Notes: generated by a model from the sequence alone, not told the origin. A stretch of 64,000 nucleotides of DNA from Saccharomonospora viridis DSM 43017 (GCF_000023865.1 NC_013159.1:62001-126000), one strand, 5' to 3'. Shown: positions 25,056 through 34,062, counted from the stretch's first letter. Made by a program: numbers and translations.

Positions 25056-25416
25056 GTCGGGTGGCCGAGTCCGGCATGTCGGCGTTCGCCTTCGTGGTGG
25101 AGTCGCAGGTGTGGTGCCGCGGGTGCGATGTGGCTTCACCCGCTTCGACGGATCGTCTAGTGCGGCGGGGGTCAAGTCGCGTGAATTTTCCGCGAGCGGT
25201 CCGCGGGGGTTCCGGCTACGGAGCGGAACGAGCCGGTATAGCCCGGCGTGTCGGGTGGTCGAACGAGACGCTGGTCGGCGAGTGATTCCGAAGCGCCGGG
25301 CGGATCACTGCGCCGTAGTGTGATGACTCTTCGTGTTCATATGAGAACATAGAGTGATCATTCCTGCGCATAACGTGCGCGCTCAGATCTTGCACGTCAC
25401 CGGGTGAACGCAGAGC
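25056..25416. other. Intergenic region upstream of the LytS-type kinase
   Basis: This 361-bp stretch has no supported gene. Its right end is less GC-rich and holds the inverted repeat TGTTC-ATATGA-GAACA at 25334-25349 and a second short one, GCGCA...TGCGC, near 25368-25382. Both lie within 85 bp of the kinase start, so they are candidates for operators or promoter parts. Confidence 0.5.
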
Positions 25417-26703
25417 ATGGACGCTGTGGCAAGTGTGTTGACCACGCAGACCGTCGTGGCCTTTTGTTTGGGGGCTTGTCTCGTCGGGCTGGTCACCGTC
25501 TTCGTCGTCGCCATTCGACGGCGGAATCCCGGTGGCGCCGTCGACGAGGCAGTGCTCGACGCCGTTCGGCTCATGGCGGACTCACCGTTGGAGCTTCGGC
25601 GAGGTCTGAACCAGGACGCCGCTGACAAGATCACGTCGCGTCTGCTCAAGTTGTTGCGGTGTGTCGCGGTCGGGGTGACCGCCCGAGACGGGACGTTGCT
25701 GTCGTGGGACGGTGAGGCGAACGACCACTACGTCGACCTCGTCGACCCCATCAGCATGGCCATCCGCAAGAAACGACACGAGGTCGTCTCGCACAACAAG
25801 CTGCCCTGCAACCATCGCGGAACCTGCCGGATGCGCACGGCTGTCATCGTGCCGCTGATCATCGAGGACGAGACCGAGGCCGTGCTCATCGTCGTGGGGC
25901 GCACGCGGGGCAGGCACATCGTGACCATGGCCGAGGCCGTCTCGAAGTTCGTCAGGACGCAGTTGGTGGCCGCCCGGCTCGAGGAGGCCAGGCACGAACT
26001 CCAGCAGGCCGAGATCAAGGCGCTGCGGGCACAGATCTCCCCGCATTTCGTGTACAACGCACTCAACACCGTCTCGTCGCTGATCCGGACCGACCCGGAG
26101 GAAGCACGGGAACTGCTGCAGGATTTCGCCGATTTCACCCGCTACTGCTTCCGCGCCGAAGGCACGTACACGACGTTGTCCGACGAGCTACGCAACATCG
26201 ACAGGTATCTGACCATCGAGGGCGCTCGCTACGGCAGCAGGCTCAACGTCCGCCTCAAGATCGCGCCGGAAGTGCAGTCGGTGGTGGTGCCGTTCCTGCT
26301 CATCCAGCCGCTGGTGGAGAACGCCGTCAAGCACGGGATCTCGAAGAAGCCCGGCGGTGGCACGGTGACCGTGGTGGCTCAGGATCTCGGTTCGGAGGCC
26401 GAGATCAGTGTCGAGGACGACGGCGTGGGGATGGACCCCGCGTTGTTGGAGAACATGCGCGACTCGCGCAGCAGCGCGCACATCGGTCTGACCGGTATCA
26501 ACCGGCGGATGCACCAGGTGTACCGCGACCAGTACTCGCTCATGGTGGAGACCGCTCCCGGCGCGGGGATGAAGGTCACGATGCGGGTGCCGAAGTTCTT
26601 GCGGGCCGTGCGCCCCGACATGCCCGGGTACCCCTTCGAGGAGTCGACGCCACCGCGTCGTGGGTCCGCACAGAGCAGGTCGAGCGCCGCATTGGGGTCG
26701 TGA
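25417..26703 (+). CDS. LytS-type sensor histidine kinase (GAF plus His_kinase/HATPase)
   Basis: Membrane sensor kinase of 428 residues. One membrane helix lies at about 11-33, followed by a GAF-like sensory domain at about 60-185 that contains an unusual CNHRGTC pair of cysteines. The phosphorylated His210 sits in QISPHFVYNALN, the His_kinase (LytS/YehU) signature, followed by the ATPase N box PLVENAVKHG and G boxes EDDGVGMD and GLTGINRRM. LytS kinases pair with LytTR regulators, and one lies at 27768. Regulation of the symporter at 29139 is inferred by analogy with pyruvate- and carboxylate-responsive BtsSR/YpdAB systems. Confidence 0.88.
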   Translation: MDAVASVLTTQTVVAFCLGACLVGLVTVFVVAIRRRNPGGAVDEAVLDAVRLMADSPLELRRGLNQDAADKITSRLLKLLRCVAVGVTARDGTLLSWDGEANDHYVDLVDPISMAIRKKRHEVVSHNKLPCNHRGTCRMRTAVIVPLIIEDETEAVLIVVGRTRGRHIVTMAEAVSKFVRTQLVAARLEEARHELQQAEIKALRAQISPHFVYNALNTVSSLIRTDPEEARELLQDFADFTRYCFRAEGTYTTLSDELRNIDRYLTIEGARYGSRLNVRLKIAPEVQSVVVPFLLIQPLVENAVKHGISKKPGGGTVTVVAQDLGSEAEISVEDDGVGMDPALLENMRDSRSSAHIGLTGINRRMHQVYRDQYSLMVETAPGAGMKVTMRVPKFLRAVRPDMPGYPFEESTPPRRGSAQSRSSAALGS

Positions 26704-26829
26704 GCGGGCGGAACGCGGCCGCCTCGGTGCTCGCGGACCCGTTCTGAGCCCGTTCCGGGACTCGTTCCTCGGGGCCCGCGGGTGTCCCAGGCCGGTCTCG
26801 CGGTGGGTTTCGAGCGGGATCACCGCAAG

Positions 26830-26835
26830 TACGCT
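26830..26835 (+). promoter_or_regulatory. Candidate -10 element TACGCT, leaderless sppA-like gene
   Basis: TACGCT is 6 nt before ATG 26842, with no ribosome-binding site. It indicates that the protease gene has its own promoter although it lies between the kinase and regulator genes. Confidence 0.45.
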
Positions 26836-26841
26836 GGCTCC

Positions 26842-27684
26842 ATGAGTCGTAAGGACACCCTGGTTTCCCGCCTTCCGGTGCTCGGTGACCGAGCAGAGCG
26901 TAAGGACGTCGTCTCCGTCGTCAAGCTGCACGGTGTGATCACGCCGCAGGCATCCCCGCTGGCCGCTCGTGGCGTCATCAACCTGGCCTCGGTGGAGTCG
27001 GCGCTGAAGCGGGCCTTCGGTCATGAGCGGTTGAAGGCCGTGGCATTGCAGATCAACTCGCCCGGTGGCGCGCCGACACAGTCGGGACTCGTGGCCGAAC
27101 GCATCCGGCAACTGGCCGACGACAAAGGTGTTCCGGTGATCGCGTTCGCCGAGGACGTGGCGGCCTCCGGCGGCTACTGGTTGGCGTGCGCGGCCGACGA
27201 GATCTACGCGCACCGCACGTCTTTGGTGGGGTCCATCGGCGTCGTCACGAACTCGTTCGGTTTCGCGCGTCTGCTCGAACGTTTCGGCATCGAGCGCAGG
27301 CTCTACACCTCGGGGGAGGCCAAATCCCGACTCGACCCGTTCAGCCCCGAAAAACCCGAGGACGTGGAGTGGCTGAACAAGCTGCACACCCAGTTGCACG
27401 ACCTGTTCGTGGAGTGGGTGAAGCAGCGGCGCGGATCGCGGCTGGCCGAGTCGGAGGAGCTGTTCAACGGGGATGTGTGGCTTGGCCCGAAGGCCCTTGA
27501 ACTGGGGCTCGTCGACGGTCTCGGCAACCTTCGGGACATCGTGAAACAGCGGTACCCCGAGGCGGAGATCGTGGTGGCTGAGCCGAAGAAGCCGCTGCTG
27601 GCGAAGTTGGGTGTCGGCTCCCCGGCGGCCGCTGTGTTGGACGCGGTACACCACCGTTCGCTATGGTCCCGCTTCGGACTGTGA
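26842..27684 (+). CDS. sppA: S49 family signal peptide peptidase-like protease (SppA/SohB type)
   Basis: Protein of 280 residues, the length of short single-domain SppA enzymes that cut leftover signal peptides in the membrane. The core SVVKLHGVI, INSPGGAPTQSG and DVAASGGYWLA match the family. Ser109 (ASGGYW) is the nucleophile and Lys161 (GEAKSRL) the general base. SLVGSIGVV is the typical strand-turn after the nucleophile. No clear N-terminal membrane helix is visible from ATG 26842, so membrane association may be peripheral. ATG 26842 is preferred over the upstream frame because of the TACGCT hexamer and the shift from non-homologous sequence. Confidence 0.9.
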   Translation: MSRKDTLVSRLPVLGDRAERKDVVSVVKLHGVITPQASPLAARGVINLASVESALKRAFGHERLKAVALQINSPGGAPTQSGLVAERIRQLADDKGVPVIAFAEDVAASGGYWLACAADEIYAHRTSLVGSIGVVTNSFGFARLLERFGIERRLYTSGEAKSRLDPFSPEKPEDVEWLNKLHTQLHDLFVEWVKQRRGSRLAESEELFNGDVWLGPKALELGLVDGLGNLRDIVKQRYPEAEIVVAEPKKPLLAKLGVGSPAAAVLDAVHHRSLWSRFGL

Positions 27685-27767
27685 TCGACACCCATTACTC
27701 TGGATCCACCGGGTGATGTTCGATTCGCCCGGCAGCGTAGTGGACATCGACCCTTGCAAGCGGCAGG

Positions 27768-28598
27768 ATGCGTTTCACTGTGAGTGCTCCGTATGACACA
27801 CCGAAGCTGCTCGTCCTGGCCGTCGACGACGAGCCGCCCGGGCTTGCCCAGTTGAGGCACTGCCTGGAGGCGAACCCGAACATCGGTGAGGTGCTCCCCG
27901 CCGTCGACGCCTCGGAGGCACTGCGTCTCCTCGGTTCCAACGACGAGCGGATTCGGGTGCGCAAACAGCGTGGGCTTCCCCCCGTGGACGCCGTGTTCGC
28001 CGACATCAACATGCCCGGACTGTCGGGTATGGAGATGTCCCGCGTGATCGCCTCGTTCAACCCGGCTCCCGTACTGGTGTTCGTCACCGGACATGCCACG
28101 GAGGCCGTCGAGGCGTTCGATCTCGGCGCTGTGGACTACGTGCTCAAGCCCGCGCGACAGGAACGCATCGACAAGGCCGTGTCGCGGGTGCTGGAGAAGA
28201 TCGAGGCGGTCTCGGGACGTCGTAGGCCGGCCGAACCCGCGCGGGGTCGGGACGACGACGAGGTGATCCCCGTCGAGTTGGCGGGCACCACCAAGCTCAT
28301 CCCGCGTTCGTCGGTGCGGTGGGTGGAGGCCCAAGGCGACTACGCCAGGTTGTTCACCACCGAGGGCAGTCATCTGGTGCGCATCCCGCTCGCGCAGCTG
28401 GAGGAACGCTGGGCCAAGGCCGGGTTCGTGCGCATCCATCGTTCGTATCTCGTGTCGTTGCCCCTGGTCACCGAGCTGCGTATGGGACAGGGCGGTTACC
28501 AGGTCGTCATCGGCAACGAGGAGAAGGTGCTGCCCGTGAGTCGTCGGCACACGCGGGAGCTGAAGGACAAGCTGGTGGGCTCGTCCCGCATGGGATAA
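27768..28598 (+). CDS. LytTR-type response regulator
   Basis: Two-component regulator of 276 residues. The receiver domain (about 13-135) has the acidic pocket VDDEPP and the phosphoacceptor Asp79 in FADINMPGLSG, with KPA as the conserved Lys. A linker rich in charged residues follows, then a LytTR DNA-binding domain (about 165-270) with RWVEAQGDYARLFT, FVRIHRSYLV and VSRRHTRELK. It is the expected partner of the LytS kinase at 25417. GTG 27780, with AGGA 11 nt upstream, is a plausible alternative start giving 272 residues. Confidence 0.9.
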   Translation: MRFTVSAPYDTPKLLVLAVDDEPPGLAQLRHCLEANPNIGEVLPAVDASEALRLLGSNDERIRVRKQRGLPPVDAVFADINMPGLSGMEMSRVIASFNPAPVLVFVTGHATEAVEAFDLGAVDYVLKPARQERIDKAVSRVLEKIEAVSGRRRPAEPARGRDDDEVIPVELAGTTKLIPRSSVRWVEAQGDYARLFTTEGSHLVRIPLAQLEERWAKAGFVRIHRSYLVSLPLVTELRMGQGGYQVVIGNEEKVLPVSRRHTRELKDKLVGSSRMG

Positions 28599-28604
28599 CG
28601 GGCC

Positions 28605-29105
28605 ATGACGGACGACGACTACGGCAGCGTTCGCGGGATCCGACAGCCGGACCCGACACTCGGCAAGCGGTTGCGGTCGGTCGACCCGGAGCGGCCGACC
28701 GTGGCCCTGTCGACGGGGACGACGTCCCAAGCGGACGGCCCCGCCAAGCCGCAGAGAAAGCGGGTCGTGCTCGCCGAACCACGGCGAAGATCCAGCGCGT
28801 CGATGCGGGCGAGGATCGAGCTGGCCGAGCAGACGAGCTGGGGGAAACTGCTGGTCAAGGACCTCGTCAAGGTGCAGTTGCGGGCGGGTCTGTTGTTGTT
28901 CGGATTGGTGGTGGCGGTGTTGGGGGCGCTGCCACTGTTGTTCCACCACGTGCCCGAAGTGACGACGTGGCGTGTGATCGGGCTCCCGTTACCGTGGATT
29001 TTGCTGGGAATCGTGCCATTTCCGCTGCTATTCGGGATCGGACTGTGGTACAACCGGCTAGCGGAGCGACACGAGCGGGATTTCGTCGCGATGATCGAGA
29101 ATTGA
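28605..29105 (+). CDS. Small membrane protein preceding the SSS symporter
   Basis: Protein of 166 residues. The first ~75 residues are charged and probably disordered. Two membrane helices follow at about 92-115 and 122-145, with the tail NRLAERHERDFVAMIEN. Its position directly before a sodium:solute symporter matches the small DUF485-like companion proteins of ActP-type acetate transporters, although the sequence is not clearly DUF485. It follows the LytTR gene by 6 bp and precedes the symporter by 33 bp, so the three are probably one transcript. Confidence 0.72.
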   Translation: MTDDDYGSVRGIRQPDPTLGKRLRSVDPERPTVALSTGTTSQADGPAKPQRKRVVLAEPRRRSSASMRARIELAEQTSWGKLLVKDLVKVQLRAGLLLFGLVVAVLGALPLLFHHVPEVTTWRVIGLPLPWILLGIVPFPLLFGIGLWYNRLAERHERDFVAMIEN

Positions 29106-29138
29106 CGTCGGCGGCAGGATGCAGCGAGGGAACAGTCC

Positions 29139-30878
29139 GTGCAACTGAACCCGTGGGCCCTCGCCGGAATCGCGCTAGTCGCGGCAGCGACTTTGTATCT
29201 CGGCTACCGCACATCGCAATCGGCCAGGAGCACCGACGATTTTCTGGTCGCCCGGCGCATGGTGCGTTCGAGGCGCAACGCCTCGGCCATTTCCGGTGAG
29301 TACATCTGTGCCGCGTCGTTTCTGGGGGTGTCGGGGCTCGTCCTGAAGGACGGTGCCGACGCGTTGTGGTTCCCGGTCGGTTTCACGGCGGGATTCCTCG
29401 CGTTGATGATCTTCGTCGCGGCACCGTTGCGCCGTTCGGGCGCGTACGCGATTCCCGATTTCCTGGAAGCCCGGCTGGGCTCCACCGTGGTGCGGAGCAC
29501 CTCCACCTGCTTCGTCGCGGTGCTGGGCCTGATCTACCTGGTGCCACAGTTGCAGGGTGTCGCCTTGACGTTGGAGTCGATCGTCCCCGGCATCGAGGGC
29601 TGGTGGGGTTCGGTGGTCGTGGTGACGTTCATCGCGGCCGACGTCATGAGGCGGCGCATGCGTTCCGCCACCCTGGTGCAGGCGTTCCAACATTGGATCA
29701 AGCTCTTCGCGCTGGCCATCCCGACGTTTTTGCTGTGCGCGGTGTTCCTGGGCAGCGGGGGGCAGGGTTCGGCCGGTGGGCTCGGCGCGGAAGCCCCTCC
29801 CGAGTTCACCGAGGAGACCACGGTGACCGTGGGCACCGACGTGGTCTTGCGGGTCGACGAGCCGACGGCGGTGCACGAACTCGACAAGGAGTCGTTGGAA
29901 CCGACGGTGTGGCTGCCCGGTGTGGACTACCCGGTGCGGGAGGGACAGCGGTTGCTGTTCCCGGCCGGCTCCCTCGTGCCGATGGTGAATGACGCCGAAT
30001 TGGACAACGCGGGCTGGCTGCGTCCCACCGAGGACACCGACGAGTTGTGGTGGACGTACTCGCTGATGACGGCGATGTTCCTCGGCACGATGGGACTGCC
30101 GCACGTACTGGCCCGCTTCTACACCAACCCCGACGGCAGGGCCGCACGCCGCACCACCGTGCAGGTGCTGTTGTTGCTGGGGGTGTTCTACCTCTTCCCG
30201 GTCCTGTTGGGTGCGTTGTCCCGGCTGTACGTGCCGGAGTTGTTGGTGACGGGCGACACCGACGCGGCCGTGTTGGAGGTTCCGACCGCCATGCTGCCGG
30301 GCGTGGCCGGTCAAATGGTGGTCGCGGTACTGGCCGCGGGCGCTTTCGCGGCGTTCGTGTCGGCGTCGTCGGGGTTGTTGGTCAGCGTGGCCGGCACGAT
30401 CGCCACGGACCTGTTGTGGAACAAGACCAGGGACTTCCGCATCGCGGTGTTCGGTGTGGCGGGGTTGGCCGCCACCGCCGCGGTGGTGCTGCCGTACGAC
30501 GACCTCGGGCACACCGTGGGGTTGGCGTTCGCATTGGCGGCGTCGACGTTCTGCCCGGTGTTGTTGCTGGGGATCTGGTGGCGCAAGTTGACGTGGGTCG
30601 GTGCGTTGCTGGGGATGCTGGTCGGTGGTCTTGGCGTGCTCACCGCTGTCGGGTGCTACGTGGTGTATCGGGTGAACGGTGAGACGGCGCCGTGGTTCGT
30701 GCTGCAACCCGCCTTGTTCACGGTTCCGGCGGCACTGTTCACCACGATGATCGTGAGTCTCGCCACCGCGCGCCGTGTCCCCGAGGACGCGGGTGTCGTG
30801 ATGCTCCAATTGCACGCTCCCGACCGGCTCGGGTTCATGCGGGACCGGCGGGGCGGTGGGCCGGTGGCGAAGCGGTGA
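29139..30878 (+). CDS. SSS-family cation/carboxylate symporter (acetate/pyruvate permease-like)
   Basis: Sodium:solute symporter of 579 residues with about 13 membrane helices. It opens with an outside N-terminus and LGYRTSQSARSTDDFLVARR, then NASAISGEYICAASFLGVSGLV, a family core, and GTMGLPHVLARFYTNPDGRAARR, the ActP/MctC-like signature. A soluble loop of about 80 residues near 205-285 is larger than usual. GTG 29139 is preceded by GAGGGA. Acetate, pyruvate or propionate are the likely substrates by family. The upstream LytS/LytTR pair probably controls it. Confidence 0.87.
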   Translation: MQLNPWALAGIALVAAATLYLGYRTSQSARSTDDFLVARRMVRSRRNASAISGEYICAASFLGVSGLVLKDGADALWFPVGFTAGFLALMIFVAAPLRRSGAYAIPDFLEARLGSTVVRSTSTCFVAVLGLIYLVPQLQGVALTLESIVPGIEGWWGSVVVVTFIAADVMRRRMRSATLVQAFQHWIKLFALAIPTFLLCAVFLGSGGQGSAGGLGAEAPPEFTEETTVTVGTDVVLRVDEPTAVHELDKESLEPTVWLPGVDYPVREGQRLLFPAGSLVPMVNDAELDNAGWLRPTEDTDELWWTYSLMTAMFLGTMGLPHVLARFYTNPDGRAARRTTVQVLLLLGVFYLFPVLLGALSRLYVPELLVTGDTDAAVLEVPTAMLPGVAGQMVVAVLAAGAFAAFVSASSGLLVSVAGTIATDLLWNKTRDFRIAVFGVAGLAATAAVVLPYDDLGHTVGLAFALAASTFCPVLLLGIWWRKLTWVGALLGMLVGGLGVLTAVGCYVVYRVNGETAPWFVLQPALFTVPAALFTTMIVSLATARRVPEDAGVVMLQLHAPDRLGFMRDRRGGGPVAKR

Positions 30879-30951
30879 GGCGACACCGATCGGCATCACA
30901 GGAGCTGAAGGCGCGCGGGCAACGCGCGGAAGGGCATGCGACGATGGGGCC

Positions 30952-31308
30952 GTGAACCACTCCGCCGATGTACCCACGGTTTCGGTTGACGATCTCCCCT
31001 CCGGGGAAGAGTATGTGCTGCTCGATGTGAGAGAGCAGGACGAGTGGGCGGCGGGTCACGCACCCTCCGCGGTCCACATCCCCCTGGGCGACCTGCCGTC
31101 TCGGGCCGCAGAGCTCACCGAGTTGGCCGATGATCGACCCGTGTATGTCGTCTGCCGCACCGGTGGCAGGTCCGCACGAGCGACGGCCTGGTTGAACGCC
31201 GCCGGCGTCGTCGACGCCGTCAACGTCGCGGGCGGGATGAAGTCGTGGGTGACTTCGGGACGCCCACTCGTCGGCGAGAACGACGGCGTGGCTGCCGAGG
31301 TGCTGTGA
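30952..31308 (+). CDS. Single-domain rhodanese-like sulfurtransferase
   Basis: Protein of 118 residues, one rhodanese domain. VLLDVREQDEWAAGHAPSAVHIPLGDL is split across the typical strand and loop, and the active Cys68 is in VVCRTGGRS, the persulfide-carrying loop. GGMKSWVTSGRPL closes the domain. It could transfer sulfur to cyanide or thiol acceptors or serve in sulfur trafficking; the partner is unknown. GTG 30952 is chosen because the domain begins just after it, but no good ribosome site is seen. GACGAT 6 nt upstream is a poor leaderless-type hexamer. Confidence 0.85.
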   Translation: MNHSADVPTVSVDDLPSGEEYVLLDVREQDEWAAGHAPSAVHIPLGDLPSRAAELTELADDRPVYVVCRTGGRSARATAWLNAAGVVDAVNVAGGMKSWVTSGRPLVGENDGVAAEVL

Positions 31309-31359
31309 CCCTGAAGGCCTCGGGGAGCCCGGGACCTCGAGAGCGTCGGGAAAGGACGG

Positions 31360-32313
31360 GTGGATCGGATGGCACCCGGGTGGAGTCCCGGACCGGGACA
31401 GCGCGACGGGGACTTTCGTACCGCCGTGCGATGGGTCGCCACGGTGCCCGACAGTGCGCGGCCTCGGCGATCGCGGGAGCGGGTACGTTCGCGCGGCACC
31501 TACCAGGGGCCTCCGGCGTACGACGTGCCACCGCGTTGGGGTTTCCCACAGGTGGTGTGGCGGTGGCCGACGGCGGTGCCGGGGACGAGTACGGCCACTC
31601 CGGTCGCATCGCAGCGACTGCTGCTCATCGCGCGTAACGCCGTAGCTGTGCTGTGGGCGCTGGCGGGGTTGGCCGCCGTCGCCGGGGGCGCCGAGGTGTG
31701 GCGTTACGTGCTTTTGGTGTTGAGCCGGGACACCGCACTGGACCCCGCGGTGGTGGGGGCTTCCGACGCCCTGGTGCTGTCGTTCTCGCTGTTGACGTTC
31801 GTGATGTCGGTGTTCGCGTTCGCCGTGTCGCTGTGGTGGCTGTTCGTGGCCCGGACCGCGGCGGCGGACGAGGCCGGGCAACGTCCACCGCGCCGCAGCT
31901 GGGAGGTACTCCTCGGGGTCCTGGTGCCGGGGCTGAACCTGGCCATGGCGGGTTCGATCCTGGCCGAGTTGGAACATGCCGCGACTCGGCAGCCCGCGAA
32001 TCGGAGACCGAAACCCTCCCGGCTGGTGTTGGGCTGGTGGGCGGCGTGGATCGGCAACGGGGTGCTGCTCGCGCTCACGGTGCTGTGGCGACTGCGTTCC
32101 GGGGTCCAGGCCCAGGTGGACGCTGTCTTCCTCGCCGCGTTGACAGACCTGTCGGCGGTGGCGCTCGCGTTGTTGACGGCGGAGGTGATCCGCCGGTTCA
32201 CCCAGTTGCTCGCGCCGATGGAGGAGCGGTTGGTACGTCCGCTTCGGGTCGTGGAGGTCAAGGGGGCTCCGGAGTTGCCGCGTCGGGCCCGTCCGAAAAC
32301 GGCGGCGCGTTGA
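31360..32313 (+). CDS. DUF4328-type membrane protein
   Basis: Protein of 317 residues. The first ~75 residues are Arg/Pro-rich and disordered. About six hydrophobic helices follow, and the conserved-looking loop SWEVLLGVLVPGLNLAMAG plus LAELEHAA match the DUF4328 family as I recall it. The function of this family is unknown. GTG 31360 has GAAAGGA about 5 nt before it. It lies between the rhodanese gene and cutA in the same direction, with 51 and 60-78 bp gaps. Confidence 0.72.
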   Translation: MDRMAPGWSPGPGQRDGDFRTAVRWVATVPDSARPRRSRERVRSRGTYQGPPAYDVPPRWGFPQVVWRWPTAVPGTSTATPVASQRLLLIARNAVAVLWALAGLAAVAGGAEVWRYVLLVLSRDTALDPAVVGASDALVLSFSLLTFVMSVFAFAVSLWWLFVARTAAADEAGQRPPRRSWEVLLGVLVPGLNLAMAGSILAELEHAATRQPANRRPKPSRLVLGWWAAWIGNGVLLALTVLWRLRSGVQAQVDAVFLAALTDLSAVALALLTAEVIRRFTQLLAPMEERLVRPLRVVEVKGAPELPRRARPKTAAR

Positions 32314-32378
32314 AGGAGTGGACCACTCGACAGTGGTGTGCCCGCGCGCGGTGCGGCCGCGCGATGAGGCCACATGAC

Positions 32379-32384
32379 TAGCCT
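32379..32384 (+). promoter_or_regulatory. Candidate -10 element TAGCCT, leaderless cutA
   Basis: TAGCCT is 7 nt before ATG 32392. The hexamer lies inside the longer frame that would begin at ATG 32374, so the shorter CutA start is favoured. Confidence 0.5.
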
Positions 32385-32391
32385 GACGGAC

Positions 32392-32718
32392 ATGGTCTCG
32401 AAACACCTCCTTGTGTCCACGACGACGGATTCGGAAGCCGCGGCACGGGAACTCGCCGCGAAGGCCGTCGAGGCCCGGCTCGGCGCGTGCGCCCAGATAG
32501 TGGGCCCGATCACCAGCGTGTACCGGTGGGAGGGCAGTGTGCACACCGATCCCGAGTGGCGAGTGGAGATCAAGACGGCCGCTGACCGGGTCGACGCCCT
32601 CGTGGAGCACATCAAGCAGCACCACACCTACGACGTGCCCGAGATCATCACCACGCCGATCGTCGGGGGGAGCGCCGACTACCTGTCCTGGGTCGAGGAG
32701 GAGACCCGGCCCGCCTGA
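32392..32718 (+). CDS. cutA: Divalent-cation tolerance protein CutA
   Basis: Small trimeric ferredoxin-fold protein of 108 residues. It shows the CutA pattern: LVSTTTDSEAAARELAAKAVE, RLGACAQIV with the conserved Cys, SVYRWEG, EWRVEIKT and HTYDVPEIITTPI. First linked to copper tolerance in E. coli, its real role is unsettled and may be signalling. ATG 32392 gives the standard length; ATG 32374 would add six residues. Confidence 0.93.
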   Translation: MVSKHLLVSTTTDSEAAARELAAKAVEARLGACAQIVGPITSVYRWEGSVHTDPEWRVEIKTAADRVDALVEHIKQHHTYDVPEIITTPIVGGSADYLSWVEEETRPA

Positions 32719-32811
32719 CACGGCGTCCGCGCAGGCGGCGAACCCCCGTCCCGCTTAGTCTGGACGCGGGTCGAGTAGCGTCGAGCCAACCGAACGAGCA
32801 GGAGGGCGATC

Positions 32812-33690
32812 GTGGGCAAGGGCGCACGGAAGAAGGGTTCCGGCAAAGGCGGTAAGCGGAAGATCCGCGACGTCTTCGTAACACGCCCCTTCGAAGGATT
32901 GGCGGCGGAACCGGAGCTCATCGCGCTGCGGGAGTTCGTGCCGTCGGCCACCGCGCCGCTATCGGTGAAGGATGCGGGCGACCGTACGGTCACCCTCGCT
33001 TCGGTGCTGCCCGTGGCCGCGGCGGCCATGGTCCGCGCCGACAGCGGCGAGATCCTCATCGGCATGCAGGTGCAGACGAGGTCGTCGGACATCAGCCGGG
33101 ACCTCGGACGCGCGCTGCGGTGGGCTTTGGACGCCGAGCCCGGCCAGGTGCTGTCGGTGCCCGACACCACGAGCGAGCCCCAGCCGGGCGAGCGGTTGCA
33201 GGACCTGCTCGACCCGGACGCCGAGCTGAACGTCGAACTGCACTCCGACTTCAGTTGGTGGCTCGGCGAGGGCGTGGAGCCCACCGGCGAGGTGGCGATG
33301 TCGTTGGAGCGTGCCAACGCGGCCATCCTGCCCACCGAGAAGGTCCGTCCGGGCGCGTACTGGACGTTGACGGGCGAGAAGGCGCACCTGCGCTGGGTGT
33401 GGCCCACCGAGGAGGACACCCTGCTCAAGGGATTGGCCCGGCTGTCCGCGGCCGGTGAGCTGTCCCTCGGCGAGGGTTCCCGTTACGCGGGTTCGTTCCG
33501 GGCCCACGGACTGCTCGTCCCCGTGTGGGACCTCGATCCCGAGGCACACGCCAGGGAGTGGAACGACCCGGCCGAGCAGTTCGCCGAACGCCTGGGCAAG
33601 GCGCTGGAATCACTGGAGAACGAGCCGCTCGACGCCGAGGAGCGGCGAGCACGGGACGGCCTCGTCGGCCGGCAGCTGACCTTGCGCTGA
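32812..33690 (+). CDS. DUF5926-like actinobacterial protein
   Basis: Conserved protein of 292 residues with unknown role. It begins with a strongly basic tail (GKGARKKGSGKGGKRK), then FVTRPFEGLAAEPELIALREFVPSA, RTVTLASVLP, ILIGMQVQTRSSDISRDLGRAL, HSDFSWWLG and GAYWTLTGEKAHLRWVWP. The pattern agrees with actinobacterial proteins annotated DUF5926. GTG 32812 has AGGAGG 8 nt upstream. No membrane helix is visible, and the basic N-terminus could bind nucleic acid or ribosomes (inference). Confidence 0.8.
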   Translation: MGKGARKKGSGKGGKRKIRDVFVTRPFEGLAAEPELIALREFVPSATAPLSVKDAGDRTVTLASVLPVAAAAMVRADSGEILIGMQVQTRSSDISRDLGRALRWALDAEPGQVLSVPDTTSEPQPGERLQDLLDPDAELNVELHSDFSWWLGEGVEPTGEVAMSLERANAAILPTEKVRPGAYWTLTGEKAHLRWVWPTEEDTLLKGLARLSAAGELSLGEGSRYAGSFRAHGLLVPVWDLDPEAHAREWNDPAEQFAERLGKALESLENEPLDAEERRARDGLVGRQLTLR

Positions 33691-33708
33691 CCCGGTTCGC
33701 CCAGCGAC

Positions 33709-34062
33709 ATGATTCTGCACTTCTGTCCGGCCGCCGATTGGGAAGCGGCGGCCGACAGCGGGACCTACCGGGCGGCGTCCTTGGACGACGTCGGGTTCAT
33801 CCACTGTTCCGACCCCGGCACGGTGCACCTGCCCGCCAACGCGCTGTGCGCCGGACGTACCGACCTCGTCCTGTTGTGGATCGACCCGCGACTGCTGGAT
33901 GTGCCGGTGCGCTGGGAGCCCGGGGATGCCTCCGCGCCCGAAGGACCGTGGTTCCCGCACGTCTACGGGCCTGTCCCGACGTCGGCCGTGGTGGCGGTGC
34001 ACCCGTTCCCGCCTGATGTCGACGGGCGCTTTCGGCCGGTGACGAGTCGTCCGATCCGGTGA
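33709..34062 (+). CDS. DUF952-like protein
   Basis: Protein of 117 residues matching the DUF952 pattern, a glutathione-S-transferase-associated small domain found in bacteria and plants. It contains ILHFCPAADWEAA, GFIHCSDPGTVHLPAN, LVLLWIDPRLLDVPVRWEP and FPHVYGPVPTSAVVAVHPF, with conserved His and Asp positions. Function is unknown. It starts 18 bp after the DUF5926-like gene, so the two are probably co-transcribed. Confidence 0.85.
   Translation: MILHFCPAADWEAAADSGTYRAASLDDVGFIHCSDPGTVHLPANALCAGRTDLVLLWIDPRLLDVPVRWEPGDASAPEGPWFPHVYGPVPTSAVVAVHPFPPDVDGRFRPVTSRPIR

Noticed and set aside
29175-30977. 600-residue open frame antisense to the SSS symporter
   Set aside because: Its translation is Gln/His/Arg-rich low-complexity sequence typical of the reverse frame of a GC-rich gene, while the forward frame has full family motifs.
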